Below are positions 1-9,122 of a stretch of 64,000 nucleotides of DNA, one piece after another (within the stretch, counting starts at the first letter, position 1; the number at the start of each line of letters is the position of its first letter). The translations under genes were made by a program, and so were the position numbers. The stretch is from Marivivens geojensis (GTDB taxonomy: Bacteria; Pseudomonadota; Alphaproteobacteria; Rhodobacterales; Rhodobacteraceae). The stretch covers positions 868,001-932,000 of the forward strand of contig NZ_JALKCU010000001.1 in assembly GCF_023540835.1 (NCBI RefSeq), given 5' to 3'. Under the pieces are notes generated by a model. The model ran no database searches. It had not been told where the DNA came from and worked only from the letters and a program-made list of their open reading frames with translations.

Positions 1-32
1 ATCCCGAAGACAAGAGACCGAAAGGGATAACA

Positions 33-1781
33 GTGTCAGACACGAAACTACCCGTTGGCAGCCTGTTGCGCTGGTTCTGGGCAAACTACCTCCGCCGTCA
101 ATCGGGGAGCCTGCTTGGGGCTGCGCTCTTGATGGTGATCGAAGGCTCGATGGTCGGCGTGTTGTCACTGGTTATGAAACCGATGTTCGACAATGTGCTG
201 GTGGCAGGTGAATCCTCTGCGCTATGGTCGGTCGGTATCGCGATTTTCGTGATCTTCACCGTGCGGGCTGTGACTTCGGTCGCGCAGAAGATCGTTATGA
301 AATCTGTGATCGAAAAGATCTCGGGATGGATGCGTGGCGACCTGCTGGCGCATTTGATGCGGCTCGATATGTCGTTCCATCAGTCCAATCCACCGGGCAG
401 TTTGATCGAACGGGTTCAGGGGGATGTTGCCAATATCGGCACCGTCTGGACGAACATCATCACCAATGTGGTGCGCGATGGCGTGTCGGTGATCTGGCTC
501 TTTGGTGTGGCGCTGTCGCTTGATTGGAAATGGACGCTGGCTGCGCTGATCGGTTTGCCCGTTCTGGTTCTACCGTCGCTCGCTGTGCAGGGCTATATCC
601 GCCGCAAAACTCAAGCCGCACGGGAATTGGCGACCAAGATGTCGACCCAGCTCGACGAGGTGTTCCACGGCATTAACCCGATCAAGCTCAACACCCTCGA
701 AGACTATCAACAGGGCCGCTACACCAAGCTGACCAAGGGCCGCGTGCGGGCCGAGGTGAAGGCAACATTCGGCATGGCCATGATCCCTGGGATCATTGAT
801 TTGATGACGGGCGTCGGGTTCTTTGTGGTGCTGATGTACGGCGGATCACAGATCATCGCGGGCGACAAAACCGTGGGCGAGTTCATGGCGTTTTTCACCG
901 CGATGGCGCTGGTCTTTGACCCACTGCGCCGTTTGGGGCAATTGTCTGGGGCGGTGCAATCCGCTGCGGTCAGCGCGAACCGTGTCCGCGAAATTCTGAA
1001 CATTACACCAGCGATTTCCTCGCCCGCCACTGTAGCTGCGGCGCCGGTCGGTGCCCCTGAAATCCGCCTGAACGATGTGCATCTCGCCTATGGTGATCTT
1101 CCCGTCCTTCAGGGTGCGACGTTCACCGCTGCGGCGGGTAAAACGACGGCTCTGGTGGGGTCGTCTGGTGCTGGGAAATCCACGGTCTTTAACGTGCTGA
1201 CCCGTCTGGTCGATCCAGCCTCTGGCCTCGTGACGATTGGCGGTGTTGATAACCGCGCGATGGGATTGGCGGATCTGCGGGGGCTGTTCTCTGTCGTCAG
1301 TCAGGATGCCGCGCTGTTTGACGAAACCCTGCGAGATAACATCCTTTTGGGTCGTGATCTGGATGAGGCGAGCATTGAACGTGCGCTGACTGCCGCCCAT
1401 GTGGCTGACTTCTTGCCGCGTTTGTCGGATGGGCTGAACAGTCCTGCGGGTCCCCGTGGGTCGAACCTGTCGGGCGGGCAACGTCAGCGGGTTGCCATTG
1501 CGCGGGCGCTCGTGCGCAATACGCCGATCCTCCTGCTCGACGAGGCAACATCGGCGCTGGATACCAAGAGCGAGCAGATCGTCCAAAGCGCGCTAGAGAC
1601 GCTGTCCGAAGGCCGCACCACGCTGGTGATCGCGCACCGTTTGTCCACCGTTCGCAATGCCGACAGTATCGTCGTCATGGACCGTGGTCGCGTGATGGAC
1701 CAAGGCACGCATGATGAATTGCTGGCGCGTGGCGGAATTTACGCTGATCTGTATCGACTCCAGTTCAAAACCGAAGACTGA
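33..1781 (+). CDS. MsbA-like ABC exporter, fused permease and ATPase
   Basis: A 582-residue half-size ABC exporter that should form a homodimer in the inner membrane and flip lipid or export a hydrophobic substrate. The first ~320 residues hold the six-helix exporter domain. The nucleotide-binding domain follows, with Walker A VGSSGAGKST (~residue 384), the signature LSGGQRQ, Walker B ILLLDEAT and the switch histidine in IAHRLST. The start is GTG at 33, with AAAGGGA as ribosome-binding site just upstream. Length and domain order match MsbA/lipid A exporters, but many paralogues transport other compounds, so the substrate is not certain. The next gene, ygfZ, follows after 36 bp on the same strand. 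Confidence 0.85.
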   Translation: MSDTKLPVGSLLRWFWANYLRRQSGSLLGAALLMVIEGSMVGVLSLVMKPMFDNVLVAGESSALWSVGIAIFVIFTVRAVTSVAQKIVMKSVIEKISGWMRGDLLAHLMRLDMSFHQSNPPGSLIERVQGDVANIGTVWTNIITNVVRDGVSVIWLFGVALSLDWKWTLAALIGLPVLVLPSLAVQGYIRRKTQAARELATKMSTQLDEVFHGINPIKLNTLEDYQQGRYTKLTKGRVRAEVKATFGMAMIPGIIDLMTGVGFFVVLMYGGSQIIAGDKTVGEFMAFFTAMALVFDPLRRLGQLSGAVQSAAVSANRVREILNITPAISSPATVAAAPVGAPEIRLNDVHLAYGDLPVLQGATFTAAAGKTTALVGSSGAGKSTVFNVLTRLVDPASGLVTIGGVDNRAMGLADLRGLFSVVSQDAALFDETLRDNILLGRDLDEASIERALTAAHVADFLPRLSDGLNSPAGPRGSNLSGGQRQRVAIARALVRNTPILLLDEATSALDTKSEQIVQSALETLSEGRTTLVIAHRLSTVRNADSIVVMDRGRVMDQGTHDELLARGGIYADLYRLQFKTED

Positions 1782-1817
1782 ACCCTATATTCACCCCTAG
1801 AGACTTAGGGAAAACCG

Positions 1818-2549
1818 ATGACCGACAGAACCATTCTGGCCGTGACTGGCAGCGACCGCGTGAAATTCCTGCACGGGCTGACGACAAATGACCTACGCAC
1901 CCCGACCGAGGGGATTGCTTATGCGGCGCTTCTCACGCCGCAGGGGAAGTATTTGGCGGATTTCTTTATGATTGGGCAGGCGGATCGCATCTTGATCGAT
2001 GTGGCGACGCCCCTTGCGGCGGGGCTGGTGCAGCGGCTGACGATGTATCGCCTGCGGGCAGATGTGCAGATCACAGCGACCGACCTGCAGGTCAAACGCG
2101 GCACGGGCGATGCGCCAGAGGGTGCCTTGACCGATCCGCGAGACGCGGCGCTGGGCTGGCGGCTCTATGGGGCTGAGGGAGGCGACGATGGCACCGATTG
2201 GGCTGCGCTGCGTATTGAGCGTCTAGTCCCTGAGACGGGGGTGGAGCTTGGCCCTGATAGCTACATTCTCGAACAAGGCTTTGACCGTCTGAACGGCGTC
2301 GATTTCAAAAAAGGCTGCTACGTCGGCCAAGAGGTCACCGCACGGATGAAGCATAAGACCGAACTGAAAAAGGGCCTTGTGCGGGTGCTGGTCGATGGTG
2401 TGGCAGAGGCTGGAACGCCGATCATGGCGGGCGACAAAGAGGCGGGCGTGTTGCACACCGTGTCTGGTGGCAAAGGGATCGCCTACCTTCGGTTCGACCG
2501 CGCCGACGGCGAAATGACCGCCGGCGAGGCCAAGGTTACACGCGCTTAA
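1818..2549 (+). CDS. ygfZ: YgfZ/GcvT-like folate-binding Fe-S cluster repair protein
   Basis: A 243-residue member of the YgfZ family (COG0354), tetrahydrofolate-binding proteins related to the glycine-cleavage T protein that help keep certain Fe-S enzymes, such as MiaB, active. The diagnostic motif KGCYVGQE, with the family cysteine, is visible at about residues 167-174. The N-terminus LAVTGSDRVKFLHGLTTND is typical of the family. The start ATG has GGGA upstream. The stop codon overlaps that of the convergent acyl-CoA synthetase gene by 4 bp (TTAA serves both strands), so there is no space for a terminator between them. Confidence 0.88.
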   Translation: MTDRTILAVTGSDRVKFLHGLTTNDLRTPTEGIAYAALLTPQGKYLADFFMIGQADRILIDVATPLAAGLVQRLTMYRLRADVQITATDLQVKRGTGDAPEGALTDPRDAALGWRLYGAEGGDDGTDWAALRIERLVPETGVELGPDSYILEQGFDRLNGVDFKKGCYVGQEVTARMKHKTELKKGLVRVLVDGVAEAGTPIMAGDKEAGVLHTVSGGKGIAYLRFDRADGEMTAGEAKVTRA

Positions 2550-4180
2550 CCCTCTTGGGCGGCGCGGTTGCGGAGCACGTATTTTTGCACTTTACCTGTT
2601 GAGGTCTTTGGCAGCGGCCCAAAGATGAGCGTTTTTGGCGCCTTAAAGTGCGCCATGTTTTCGCGGCAGAACGCGATCAGTTCTTCGGCGGTGACCGTCG
2701 CACCGGCCCGAAGGTCGACAAAGGCACAGGGCGTTTCGCCCCATTTTTCGTCAGGTTTTGCAACCACAGCGGCCTCGGACACGGCAGGGTGACGGTAGAG
2801 GACATCCTCGATTTCAATCGAAGAGATATTCTCGCCGCCCGAAATGATGATGTCCTTAGAGCGATCCTTGATCTCTAGATATCCATCGGGGTGCATCACG
2901 GCCAAATCGCCTGTCGCGAACCAGCCGCCACGGAAGGCTTCGGCGGTGGCGGTCGGATTCTTGAGGTAGCCCTTCATGACGATATTACCGCGCATGAAAA
3001 TCTCACCGATGGTTTTGCCGTCCTGCGGAGTCGGCTCCATCGTTTCGGCATCGGCCACCATCAACCCATCCAAAACGTGATACCGCACGCCCTGACGCGA
3101 TTTTAGTTTGGCCTGATCGTCGGGGGTCTCGGTGTTCCATTCGTCTTTCCACGCGCAGGACACCGAGGGGCCGTAACATTCGGTCAGACCGTAGGCGTGC
3201 GTGACCTTGACGCCCATCGCTTCCATTTTGGCGATGACAGAAGCGGGGGGCGGTGCGGCTGCGGTCATGACTTTGACCTCGTGGGTAAAGTCCTTCAACT
3301 CGTCCGGTGCGCTTGCCAGCATGTTCAGAACGATCGGCGCGCCACAGAAGTGGGTGACCTTCTCATCGCGGATCAATTGGAAGATCGGTTCGACCCGTAC
3401 AGCCCGCAGACAAACGCAAACGCCCGCCATCGCGGCGATGGTCCAAGGGAAACACCAGCCGTTGCAATGGAACATCGGCAACGTCCAGAGGTAGCGCGAA
3501 TGGTTCGGCATGCCCCACGTCAGGATATTGCCCATCGCGTTCAGTGCGGCGCCGCGGTGGTGATAGACTACGCCCTTGGGATTGCCTGTCGTGCCCGAGG
3601 TGTAGTTCAGCGAAATCGCGTCCCATTCGTCAGCTGGCATCTGCCAATCGAAATCCTCGTCACCTTCGGCAAGAAGGTCGTCGTAGGTCATGCTGCCGAT
3701 TTTATGAACGGGTCCGTCATACATCGCGTCTTCAAGGTCGATCACCAGCATATCGCGGCCGCTGATCTTGATCGCGCGGTCGACGACCTCTGCGAACTCT
3801 GGGTCGACCATCACGACCTTGGTTTCCGCGTGCGACAGGATAAAGCCGATGGTTTCCGCCTCAAGCCGCGTGTTGATCGTGTTCAGAACGGCGCCCGACA
3901 TCGGCACGGCAAAGTGGGATTCGAACATCTCTGGCGTGTTGGCCGCGATGATCGAGACGGTGTCGCCCTTACCAATCCCGCGCTTGTTCAAGGCCGAACC
4001 GATGCGGCACATGCGGGCATAAGTTTCGCGCCATGTCATACGGCGGTCCCCATGCACGACGGCCAGATAATCGGGATACACCGATACGGTGCGGGCAATG
4101 AACGACAGCGGGGTCAGCGCTGCGTGGTTGGCGGCATTGCGGTCTAGGCCCGCGTCATAGATGGACGGAATGGCGGTCAT
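2546..4180 (-). CDS. AMP-forming acyl-CoA synthetase (DmdB-like)
   Basis: A 544-residue adenylate-forming acyl-CoA ligase (ANL superfamily) that would activate a carboxylic acid to its CoA thioester through an acyl-AMP. The AMP-binding P-loop YTSGTTGNPKG lies near residue 190, the motif YGLTE near 335, the hinge region GGENISSIEIED near 445, and the C-terminal catalytic lysine in KTSTGKVQK near 530. Sequence style and length resemble medium-chain or methylmercaptopropionyl-CoA ligases (DmdB) of marine Rhodobacterales, but no other DMSP-demethylation gene is nearby, so the substrate is left open. A strong ribosome-binding site (GGGGAGAG) precedes the ATG. Confidence 0.85.
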   Translation of the reverse strand: MTAIPSIYDAGLDRNAANHAALTPLSFIARTVSVYPDYLAVVHGDRRMTWRETYARMCRIGSALNKRGIGKGDTVSIIAANTPEMFESHFAVPMSGAVLNTINTRLEAETIGFILSHAETKVVMVDPEFAEVVDRAIKISGRDMLVIDLEDAMYDGPVHKIGSMTYDDLLAEGDEDFDWQMPADEWDAISLNYTSGTTGNPKGVVYHHRGAALNAMGNILTWGMPNHSRYLWTLPMFHCNGWCFPWTIAAMAGVCVCLRAVRVEPIFQLIRDEKVTHFCGAPIVLNMLASAPDELKDFTHEVKVMTAAAPPPASVIAKMEAMGVKVTHAYGLTECYGPSVSCAWKDEWNTETPDDQAKLKSRQGVRYHVLDGLMVADAETMEPTPQDGKTIGEIFMRGNIVMKGYLKNPTATAEAFRGGWFATGDLAVMHPDGYLEIKDRSKDIIISGGENISSIEIEDVLYRHPAVSEAAVVAKPDEKWGETPCAFVDLRAGATVTAEELIAFCRENMAHFKAPKTLIFGPLPKTSTGKVQKYVLRNRAAQEG

Positions 4181-4327
4181 AACTCTCTCCCCTACATGCC
4201 CGATCTCTTTGTGATCGGGGCCGCGAACTGGCGGCGTTTGGCAGAGTTTAGGGTGAATTTTCGCACCGCGTCCACGGGGTTATGCGAGGGCAGACCGTTT
4301 GTCGCGGCGTCCTTTCGGCGTCGGTAT

Positions 4328-4359
4328 AGAAAAAGGGCGGCCCAGTAGACCGCCCCTTT
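4328..4359 (-). terminator. Rho-independent terminator of valS
   Basis: Ten-base-pair stem (4331-4340 with 4350-4359, one G-U pair) and nine-base loop, followed on the minus strand by a run of five T. It lies 22 bp past the valS stop codon and before the acyl-CoA synthetase promoter region. Confidence 0.8.
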
Positions 4360-4380
4360 CTGTTCTATTGATCAAACCGA

Positions 4381-7290
4381 TCAGCCGATTTCGGCCAAAC
4401 GGGCCAGAGCGGCCTTCAACTGGGCCTCTTCTTCTTCGCGCAGGGCGAGGTTGGCGCGGGTTTCCTCGATCACCTCTTCTGGGGCGCTTTCTGCAAATTT
4501 CGGGTTGTTCAGGCGGCCACGCAGCCCCCCGAGTTCCTTTTGCAACTTGCCCAAGACCTTTTCGACGCGGGCTTTTTCAGCATCTACGTCGATGATGTCC
4601 GCCAGAGGCAACGCAAACGTCGCGCCCTTGGTGGTGATGGTGATCGACCCTTTGGGGGCTTCTGCAGATTCGGTGATGTCGCCGATGCGGGCCAGACGGG
4701 TGATGAGCGTCTGGTTGTTCGCCAGTGCCGCCTTTGCGCCTGCGTCGGCCTCTTGCATGACGACAGGCACGTAAAGACCCACAGGCACGTTCATCTGTGC
4801 ACGGGCCGAACGGATGCCTTCGATCAACGAGATCGCCCAGTTGAGTTCGGCGTCTGCTGCATCGTCCACCAGATCGGCTGCGGTGTAGGTCGGCCAGTCG
4901 GCATGGACGAGCATTTTCGTGCGGTTGTCCGCCAGTGTGCCCCAGAGCTCTTCGGTGATGAAGGGCATGAAGGGGTGCAGGAGGATCAGACACTGGTCGA
5001 TGACCCAGCCCATGACCTTTTGCGTCTCGGCCTTAACCTCGGCGTCGCCGTCCATGATCAGCGGTTTCGAGAATTCGACATACCAATCGCAGACCTTGCC
5101 CCAGACAAAGCCGTAGAGCGCGTTGGCTGCATCGTTAAATCGATAAGCCTCGATTGCGGCATCGACCTCTTCGCGGACGCGAGCAGTTTCACCGATGATC
5201 CATTTGTTCACGGTTGCTGTTGCGGTCGGGATTTCGGTTGCGCCATGCACCGCACCGTTCATCTCTGCGAAACGCGACGCGTTCCACAGTTTGGTGCCAA
5301 AGTTGCGATAACCTTTGATGCGGTCCTCTGACAGTTTCAGAACGCCGCCAATCGCTGCCATCGACGCATTGGTGAACCGCAGCGCGTCTGCGCCGTATTC
5401 GTCAATGATCACCAACGGGTCGATCACGTTGCCCGTGGTTTTCGACATTTTCTTGCCCTTCTCGTCGCGGACGAGCTGGTGCAGGTAGACCGTGTGGAAC
5501 GGAATTTCATCAACAACAGCGAGCTGCATCATGATCATGCGAGCAACCCAGAAGAACAGGATGTCCTGACCCGTCACCAACACATCGGTCGAGAAGTATT
5601 TCGAGGTGCTCTCGTCCCAGTTCGGCCAGCCCAGCGTGCCGATCGGCCACAGACCCGACGAGAACCATGTATCCAGAACGTCAGGGTCACGGGTGAGTGA
5701 TTTGCCACCCGATTGCGCAACGGCCTCAGCCTCGGTTGGGGCGCAGTAGGCATTGCCTTCGGCGTCATACCACACAGGGATCTGGTGGCCCCACCACAGT
5801 TGGCGCGAGATACACCACGGTTCGATGTTTTCGAGCCAGTGGTAATAGGTCTTTTCGCCCGACTCCGGCATGATCTTGATGTCGCCATTGCGGACAGCAT
5901 CCAGCGCAGGGCCGACGATTTTCGACGTTTCAACGAACCATTGGTCGGTCAGCATCGGTTCGATCACGACCTTCGAACGATCACCGAACGGCTGCATGAT
6001 CGGCTTTGCTTCGACCAACGGGACCAGCGCATCTGCGCCTTCTGCATCTGGCTTTAGCGCGGCCTTGCCCAAACGCGGGTCGGTGGCCACGGTCATCACG
6101 GCGAGGCCCTCGGCGGTGATCGCCGCAACGACCTTTTCGCGTGCCTCAAAGCGGTCCAGACCACGGTATTCGTCGGGTACGAGGTTGATCGCGTCGATCT
6201 CTTGAACGGTAAAGTCCTTGCCCGCTGCGTATTCGGCGGCTTTCGCGGCTTCCTCAGCATAGGGCGCACCATCGGCACGCATCGCGCCACGGGTGTCCAT
6301 CAGACGGTATTGCGGGATGTTGCCACGCTTTGCGACTTCGTGGTCGTTAAAGTCGTGTGCGCCTGTGATCTTCACCGCACCCGAGCCAAAGGCCATATCG
6401 GGGTATTCGTCGGTGATGATCGGGATCAGACGGCGCTGTTCTTTGGGGCCAACTGGAATTTCGCAGAGTTTACCCACGATCGGGGCATAGCGTTCGTCAT
6501 CGGGATGGACCGCAACCGCGCCGTCACCCAGCATGGTTTCGGGGCGGGTCGTTGCGATAGAGATGTAATCGCGTTCCTCACTAAAGGTGACATTCCCGTC
6601 CTCGTCTTTTTCGACGTAGGTGTAGGTCGCACCACCCGCGAGCGGGTATTTGAAGTGCCACATGTGGCCGTCGGTTTCGATGTTCTCAACTTCGAGGTCG
6701 GAAATCGCGGTCTCAAAATGCGGGTCCCAGTTCACCAGACGCTTGCCGCGGTAGATGAAGCCTTTGTTGTACATTTCGACAAAGACTTTGATGACGGCGT
6801 CGTGGAAGTTGCCTTCTTCGCCCGCGGGTGCGTTCGGTGCGCCTGACATGGTAAAGGCGTTGCGCGACCAGTCGCAGGACGAACCCAGACGTTTCAACTG
6901 GCTGATGATGGTATTGCCGTATTGGCCTTTCCATTCCCAAACTTTGTCGAGGAACGCCTCGCGGCCCAGATCACGACGACCAGGCTGACCCGTCGCGGCG
7001 AGCATTTTTTCGACCTGAAGCTGGGTTGCGATCCCCGCGTGGTCCTGACCCGGCTGCCAGAGCGTGTCAAAGCCGCGCATACGGTGCCAGCGGATCAGAA
7101 TATCCTGCAACGTGTTGTTGAACGCGTGGCCCACGTGCAGCGCGCCCGTCACGTTCGGCGGCGGGATCATGATGGTAAAGGTTTCGTCGCGTGATTTATT
7201 CGCGCCGGCTGCAAATGCGCCTGCGTCTTCCCACTTTTTATAGATGCGGGCCTCGGCTTCGGCCGCGTCAAAGGTCTTTTCCATAGCCAT
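4381..7290 (-). CDS. valS: Valyl-tRNA synthetase
   Basis: Class I aminoacyl-tRNA synthetase charging tRNA-Val, 969 residues from the chosen start. The HIGH-type motif appears as [15 protein letters not shown] near residue 45 and KMSKS as [10 protein letters not shown] near 560. A C-terminal coiled-coil segment rich in E, K, R and A (last ~70 residues) is the ValS tRNA-binding arm. The reading frame is open for 66 codons further upstream, but ATG at 7290 is preferred: it has AAGGGA nine bases upstream, and the protein then begins [13 protein letters not shown] as in relatives. The gene ends in a clear intrinsic terminator. Confidence 0.95.
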   Translation of the reverse strand: MAMEKTFDAAEAEARIYKKWEDAGAFAAGANKSRDETFTIMIPPPNVTGALHVGHAFNNTLQDILIRWHRMRGFDTLWQPGQDHAGIATQLQVEKMLAATGQPGRRDLGREAFLDKVWEWKGQYGNTIISQLKRLGSSCDWSRNAFTMSGAPNAPAGEEGNFHDAVIKVFVEMYNKGFIYRGKRLVNWDPHFETAISDLEVENIETDGHMWHFKYPLAGGATYTYVEKDEDGNVTFSEERDYISIATTRPETMLGDGAVAVHPDDERYAPIVGKLCEIPVGPKEQRRLIPIITDEYPDMAFGSGAVKITGAHDFNDHEVAKRGNIPQYRLMDTRGAMRADGAPYAEEAAKAAEYAAGKDFTVQEIDAINLVPDEYRGLDRFEAREKVVAAITAEGLAVMTVATDPRLGKAALKPDAEGADALVPLVEAKPIMQPFGDRSKVVIEPMLTDQWFVETSKIVGPALDAVRNGDIKIMPESGEKTYYHWLENIEPWCISRQLWWGHQIPVWYDAEGNAYCAPTEAEAVAQSGGKSLTRDPDVLDTWFSSGLWPIGTLGWPNWDESTSKYFSTDVLVTGQDILFFWVARMIMMQLAVVDEIPFHTVYLHQLVRDEKGKKMSKTTGNVIDPLVIIDEYGADALRFTNASMAAIGGVLKLSEDRIKGYRNFGTKLWNASRFAEMNGAVHGATEIPTATATVNKWIIGETARVREEVDAAIEAYRFNDAANALYGFVWGKVCDWYVEFSKPLIMDGDAEVKAETQKVMGWVIDQCLILLHPFMPFITEELWGTLADNRTKMLVHADWPTYTAADLVDDAADAELNWAISLIEGIRSARAQMNVPVGLYVPVVMQEADAGAKAALANNQTLITRLARIGDITESAEAPKGSITITTKGATFALPLADIIDVDAEKARVEKVLGKLQKELGGLRGRLNNPKFAESAPEEVIEETRANLALREEEEAQLKAALARLAEIG

Positions 7291-7360
7291 CTTTTTGATC
7301 CCTTCTGGTCTTGCCCTGTGGATTAGCCAAACGGGGCCGAAAGGGAAAGGGCGAAGGGCG

Positions 7361-7801
7361 TTAAACTGCGCGGTTGATGCGGGTTGAGAGGTGGATAAGG
7401 CTCTCCATTGCCTGAACGCCGTCAATCTCTCCGATTTTGTCGAGCGTTTGATCGAGTTCGAGAGTCGATCCCGTTCGCAACTGGGCACAGAGGTCGAACC
7501 GTCCGGATGTGGTATGCACCACCTCGACCGAGGACATCCGTTTCAACTGCACCAGCACAGCCGCTTGTGCCGAAGGGCGAATATGGATGAGCACGGTCGC
7601 CCGAATGGTGCTGCGTTGCACCTGATCCGACAGACGCAGGCTGTAGCCCGCAATCACCCCTGTCCGTTCGAGCCGATCAATACGGGCCTGAACGGTCGTA
7701 CGCGCCAGCCCGAGCGTCTGCGCGATCTTTGCCACGGGTAGGCGGGCGTTGCGGGTGAGTTCCGCGATCACGGCGCGGTCTGTGCTGTCCAGTTCTGTCA
7801 T
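7361..7801 (-). CDS. Lrp/AsnC-family transcriptional regulator
   Basis: A 146-residue Lrp/AsnC regulator: N-terminal winged helix-turn-helix ([26 protein letters not shown]...) and C-terminal RAM/ligand domain with the family pattern GRFDLCAQL near residue 105. It is divergent from the PLP decarboxylase gene, so it probably senses an amino acid and controls that gene and itself. The open frame extends to 7864, but ATG at 7801 gives the normal family length and places two direct repeats (GTCATTTTG at 7817 and 7838) just outside the coding region, where an operator would be. The upstream start cannot be excluded because no strong ribosome-binding site is visible. Confidence 0.82.
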   Translation of the reverse strand: MTELDSTDRAVIAELTRNARLPVAKIAQTLGLARTTVQARIDRLERTGVIAGYSLRLSDQVQRSTIRATVLIHIRPSAQAAVLVQLKRMSSVEVVHTTSGRFDLCAQLRTGSTLELDQTLDKIGEIDGVQAMESLIHLSTRINRAV

Positions 7802-7816
7802 ATTGTCGATGATACT

Positions 7817-7846
7817 GTCATTTTGACGAAAAGCAGAGTCATTTTG
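7817..7846. promoter_or_regulatory. Direct repeat GTCATTTTG x2, possible Lrp operator
   Basis: Two exact copies of GTCATTTTG at 7817-7825 and 7838-7846, 21 bp (two helical turns) apart, in the 112-bp divergent region between the Lrp-type regulator and the decarboxylase gene. Spacing by whole helical turns suits cooperative Lrp binding on one DNA face. The assignment to this regulator is inferred. Confidence 0.4.
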
Positions 7847-7913
7847 TTCAATCTGCCACGACACATCGTCCGAATTTTCGCGAACACTGAAGGAAAGCGA
7901 ACAGGAGAGACAG

Positions 7914-9053
7914 ATGTATCAACAGCCCGTAGAGGCCCAAACCATTGCGGATGTGCTCTCGGCACGGTCCGACACCGCGCCTGTGCACTTCTTTGCGCCC
8001 GACCGTCTGGATGCTCGGCTGGCCGAATTTCGGCGCGGGTTCCCCGGACTTGTGACCTATGCGGTTAAGGCGAACCCGACCGAAGACGTGCTGCAGCGTC
8101 TCTGCGCGGGGGGCTTGGACGGGTTCGATGTGGCCTCGCCCGATGAAATCGCGCTGATCCGTCGGATCTGCCCCAATGCACCGATGCACTACAATAACCC
8201 CGTGCGGAGCAAGGCGGAAATCGCTGCAGGCATCGCGGCGGGCGTTGTGTCGTGGTCAGTTGATGCGCTGTCAGAATATGAAAAGCTGGTCGCTGCGGGT
8301 GTGTCGCCCAAGTCTGAAGTCGCCGTGCGGTTCAAACTGCCCGTCGCAGGCGCGGCCTATGATTTTGGCGCCAAATTCGGTGCAGAGGTTGATGACGCGG
8401 TCGATCTGTTGCGGCACGTGGCGACCTCGGGTCGGCCCTTGGCACTGACATTTCACGTTGGCACGCAATGCACGGACCCAGCGGCCTATGTGACCTACAT
8501 CCATGCGGCGGCACAAATTGCAGAGCGGGCGGGCGTGACGTTGGACCGCCTGAACGTCGGTGGTGGTTTTCCTGCGTCGCGCGATGGCTCGCCCAAACCG
8601 CTCGAGCCGTTCTTTGCCGCGATCCGCGAGGCGATGTCGGCCTTTGCGGTGCGTCCGACATTGATCTGCGAACCGGGGCGGGGCCTCGTGGCGGATAGTT
8701 TCGCCTACGCAGTTCAGGTAAAATCCATGCGTGGGCAGAGCGTTTACCTTACCGATGGGATTTACGGTGGCCTGTCTGAAATGGTGTCGATGCCCGCGCC
8801 TGCCTTGGCCGTGATGAGCGCCAATGGCGGTTGGCGTGATACCGCACGGCAGGGCGTGCGAGCCTTTGGGCCGACCTGCGATAGCCTTGATCAATTGCGC
8901 GATCCTCTGGCTTTGCCCGAGGGGCTGACCGAGGGCGATTGGATCGTGTTTCGGTCGATGGGCGCCTATGTCACGGGTGTCACCACGCGGTTCAACGGCT
9001 ACGGCCTCTCTGATCCCATCACGGTAAAGGATTTGTGCGCTCCCTATCACTAG
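7914..9053 (+). CDS. Type III PLP-dependent decarboxylase (ornithine/diaminopimelate type)
   Basis: A 379-residue fold-type III PLP decarboxylase of the eukaryotic-like ornithine/diaminopimelate/arginine decarboxylase family. The PLP lysine is K52 in YAVKANP. The glycine-rich phosphate-binding loop is LNVGGGFP, with CEPGRGLV about 60 residues later. The motif FGPTCDSLD near residue 324 carries the cysteine and aspartate that contact substrate across the dimer interface. Lysine biosynthetic LysA is usually longer (~420), so ornithine or lysine decarboxylation to a polyamine is more likely. GGAGAG precedes the ATG. It is divergent from an Lrp regulator, which probably controls it. Confidence 0.82.
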   Translation: MYQQPVEAQTIADVLSARSDTAPVHFFAPDRLDARLAEFRRGFPGLVTYAVKANPTEDVLQRLCAGGLDGFDVASPDEIALIRRICPNAPMHYNNPVRSKAEIAAGIAAGVVSWSVDALSEYEKLVAAGVSPKSEVAVRFKLPVAGAAYDFGAKFGAEVDDAVDLLRHVATSGRPLALTFHVGTQCTDPAAYVTYIHAAAQIAERAGVTLDRLNVGGGFPASRDGSPKPLEPFFAAIREAMSAFAVRPTLICEPGRGLVADSFAYAVQVKSMRGQSVYLTDGIYGGLSEMVSMPAPALAVMSANGGWRDTARQGVRAFGPTCDSLDQLRDPLALPEGLTEGDWIVFRSMGAYVTGVTTRFNGYGLSDPITVKDLCAPYH

Positions 9054-9122
9054 GCTGGACACTGTTGGGTTGTGCGTTAGGCTGAGGCGTAACGGCATAA
9101 CCTGTTCACCAAAGGGGACAAA

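Noticed and set aside
3197-4147. 316-codon plus-strand frame opposite the acyl-CoA synthetase
   Set aside because: Antisense shadow; motifs of the synthetase are clear on the other strand.
2546-4180. Assignment as DmdB (DMSP demethylation pathway)
   Set aside because: Family resemblance only; no dmdA, dmdC or dmdD in the window, so no gene symbol is given.
7361-7864. Longer form of the Lrp regulator starting at 7864
   Set aside because: The extra 21 residues are unlike the family and include the direct-repeat operator candidate; ATG at 7801 fits better, though without a strong ribosome-binding site.
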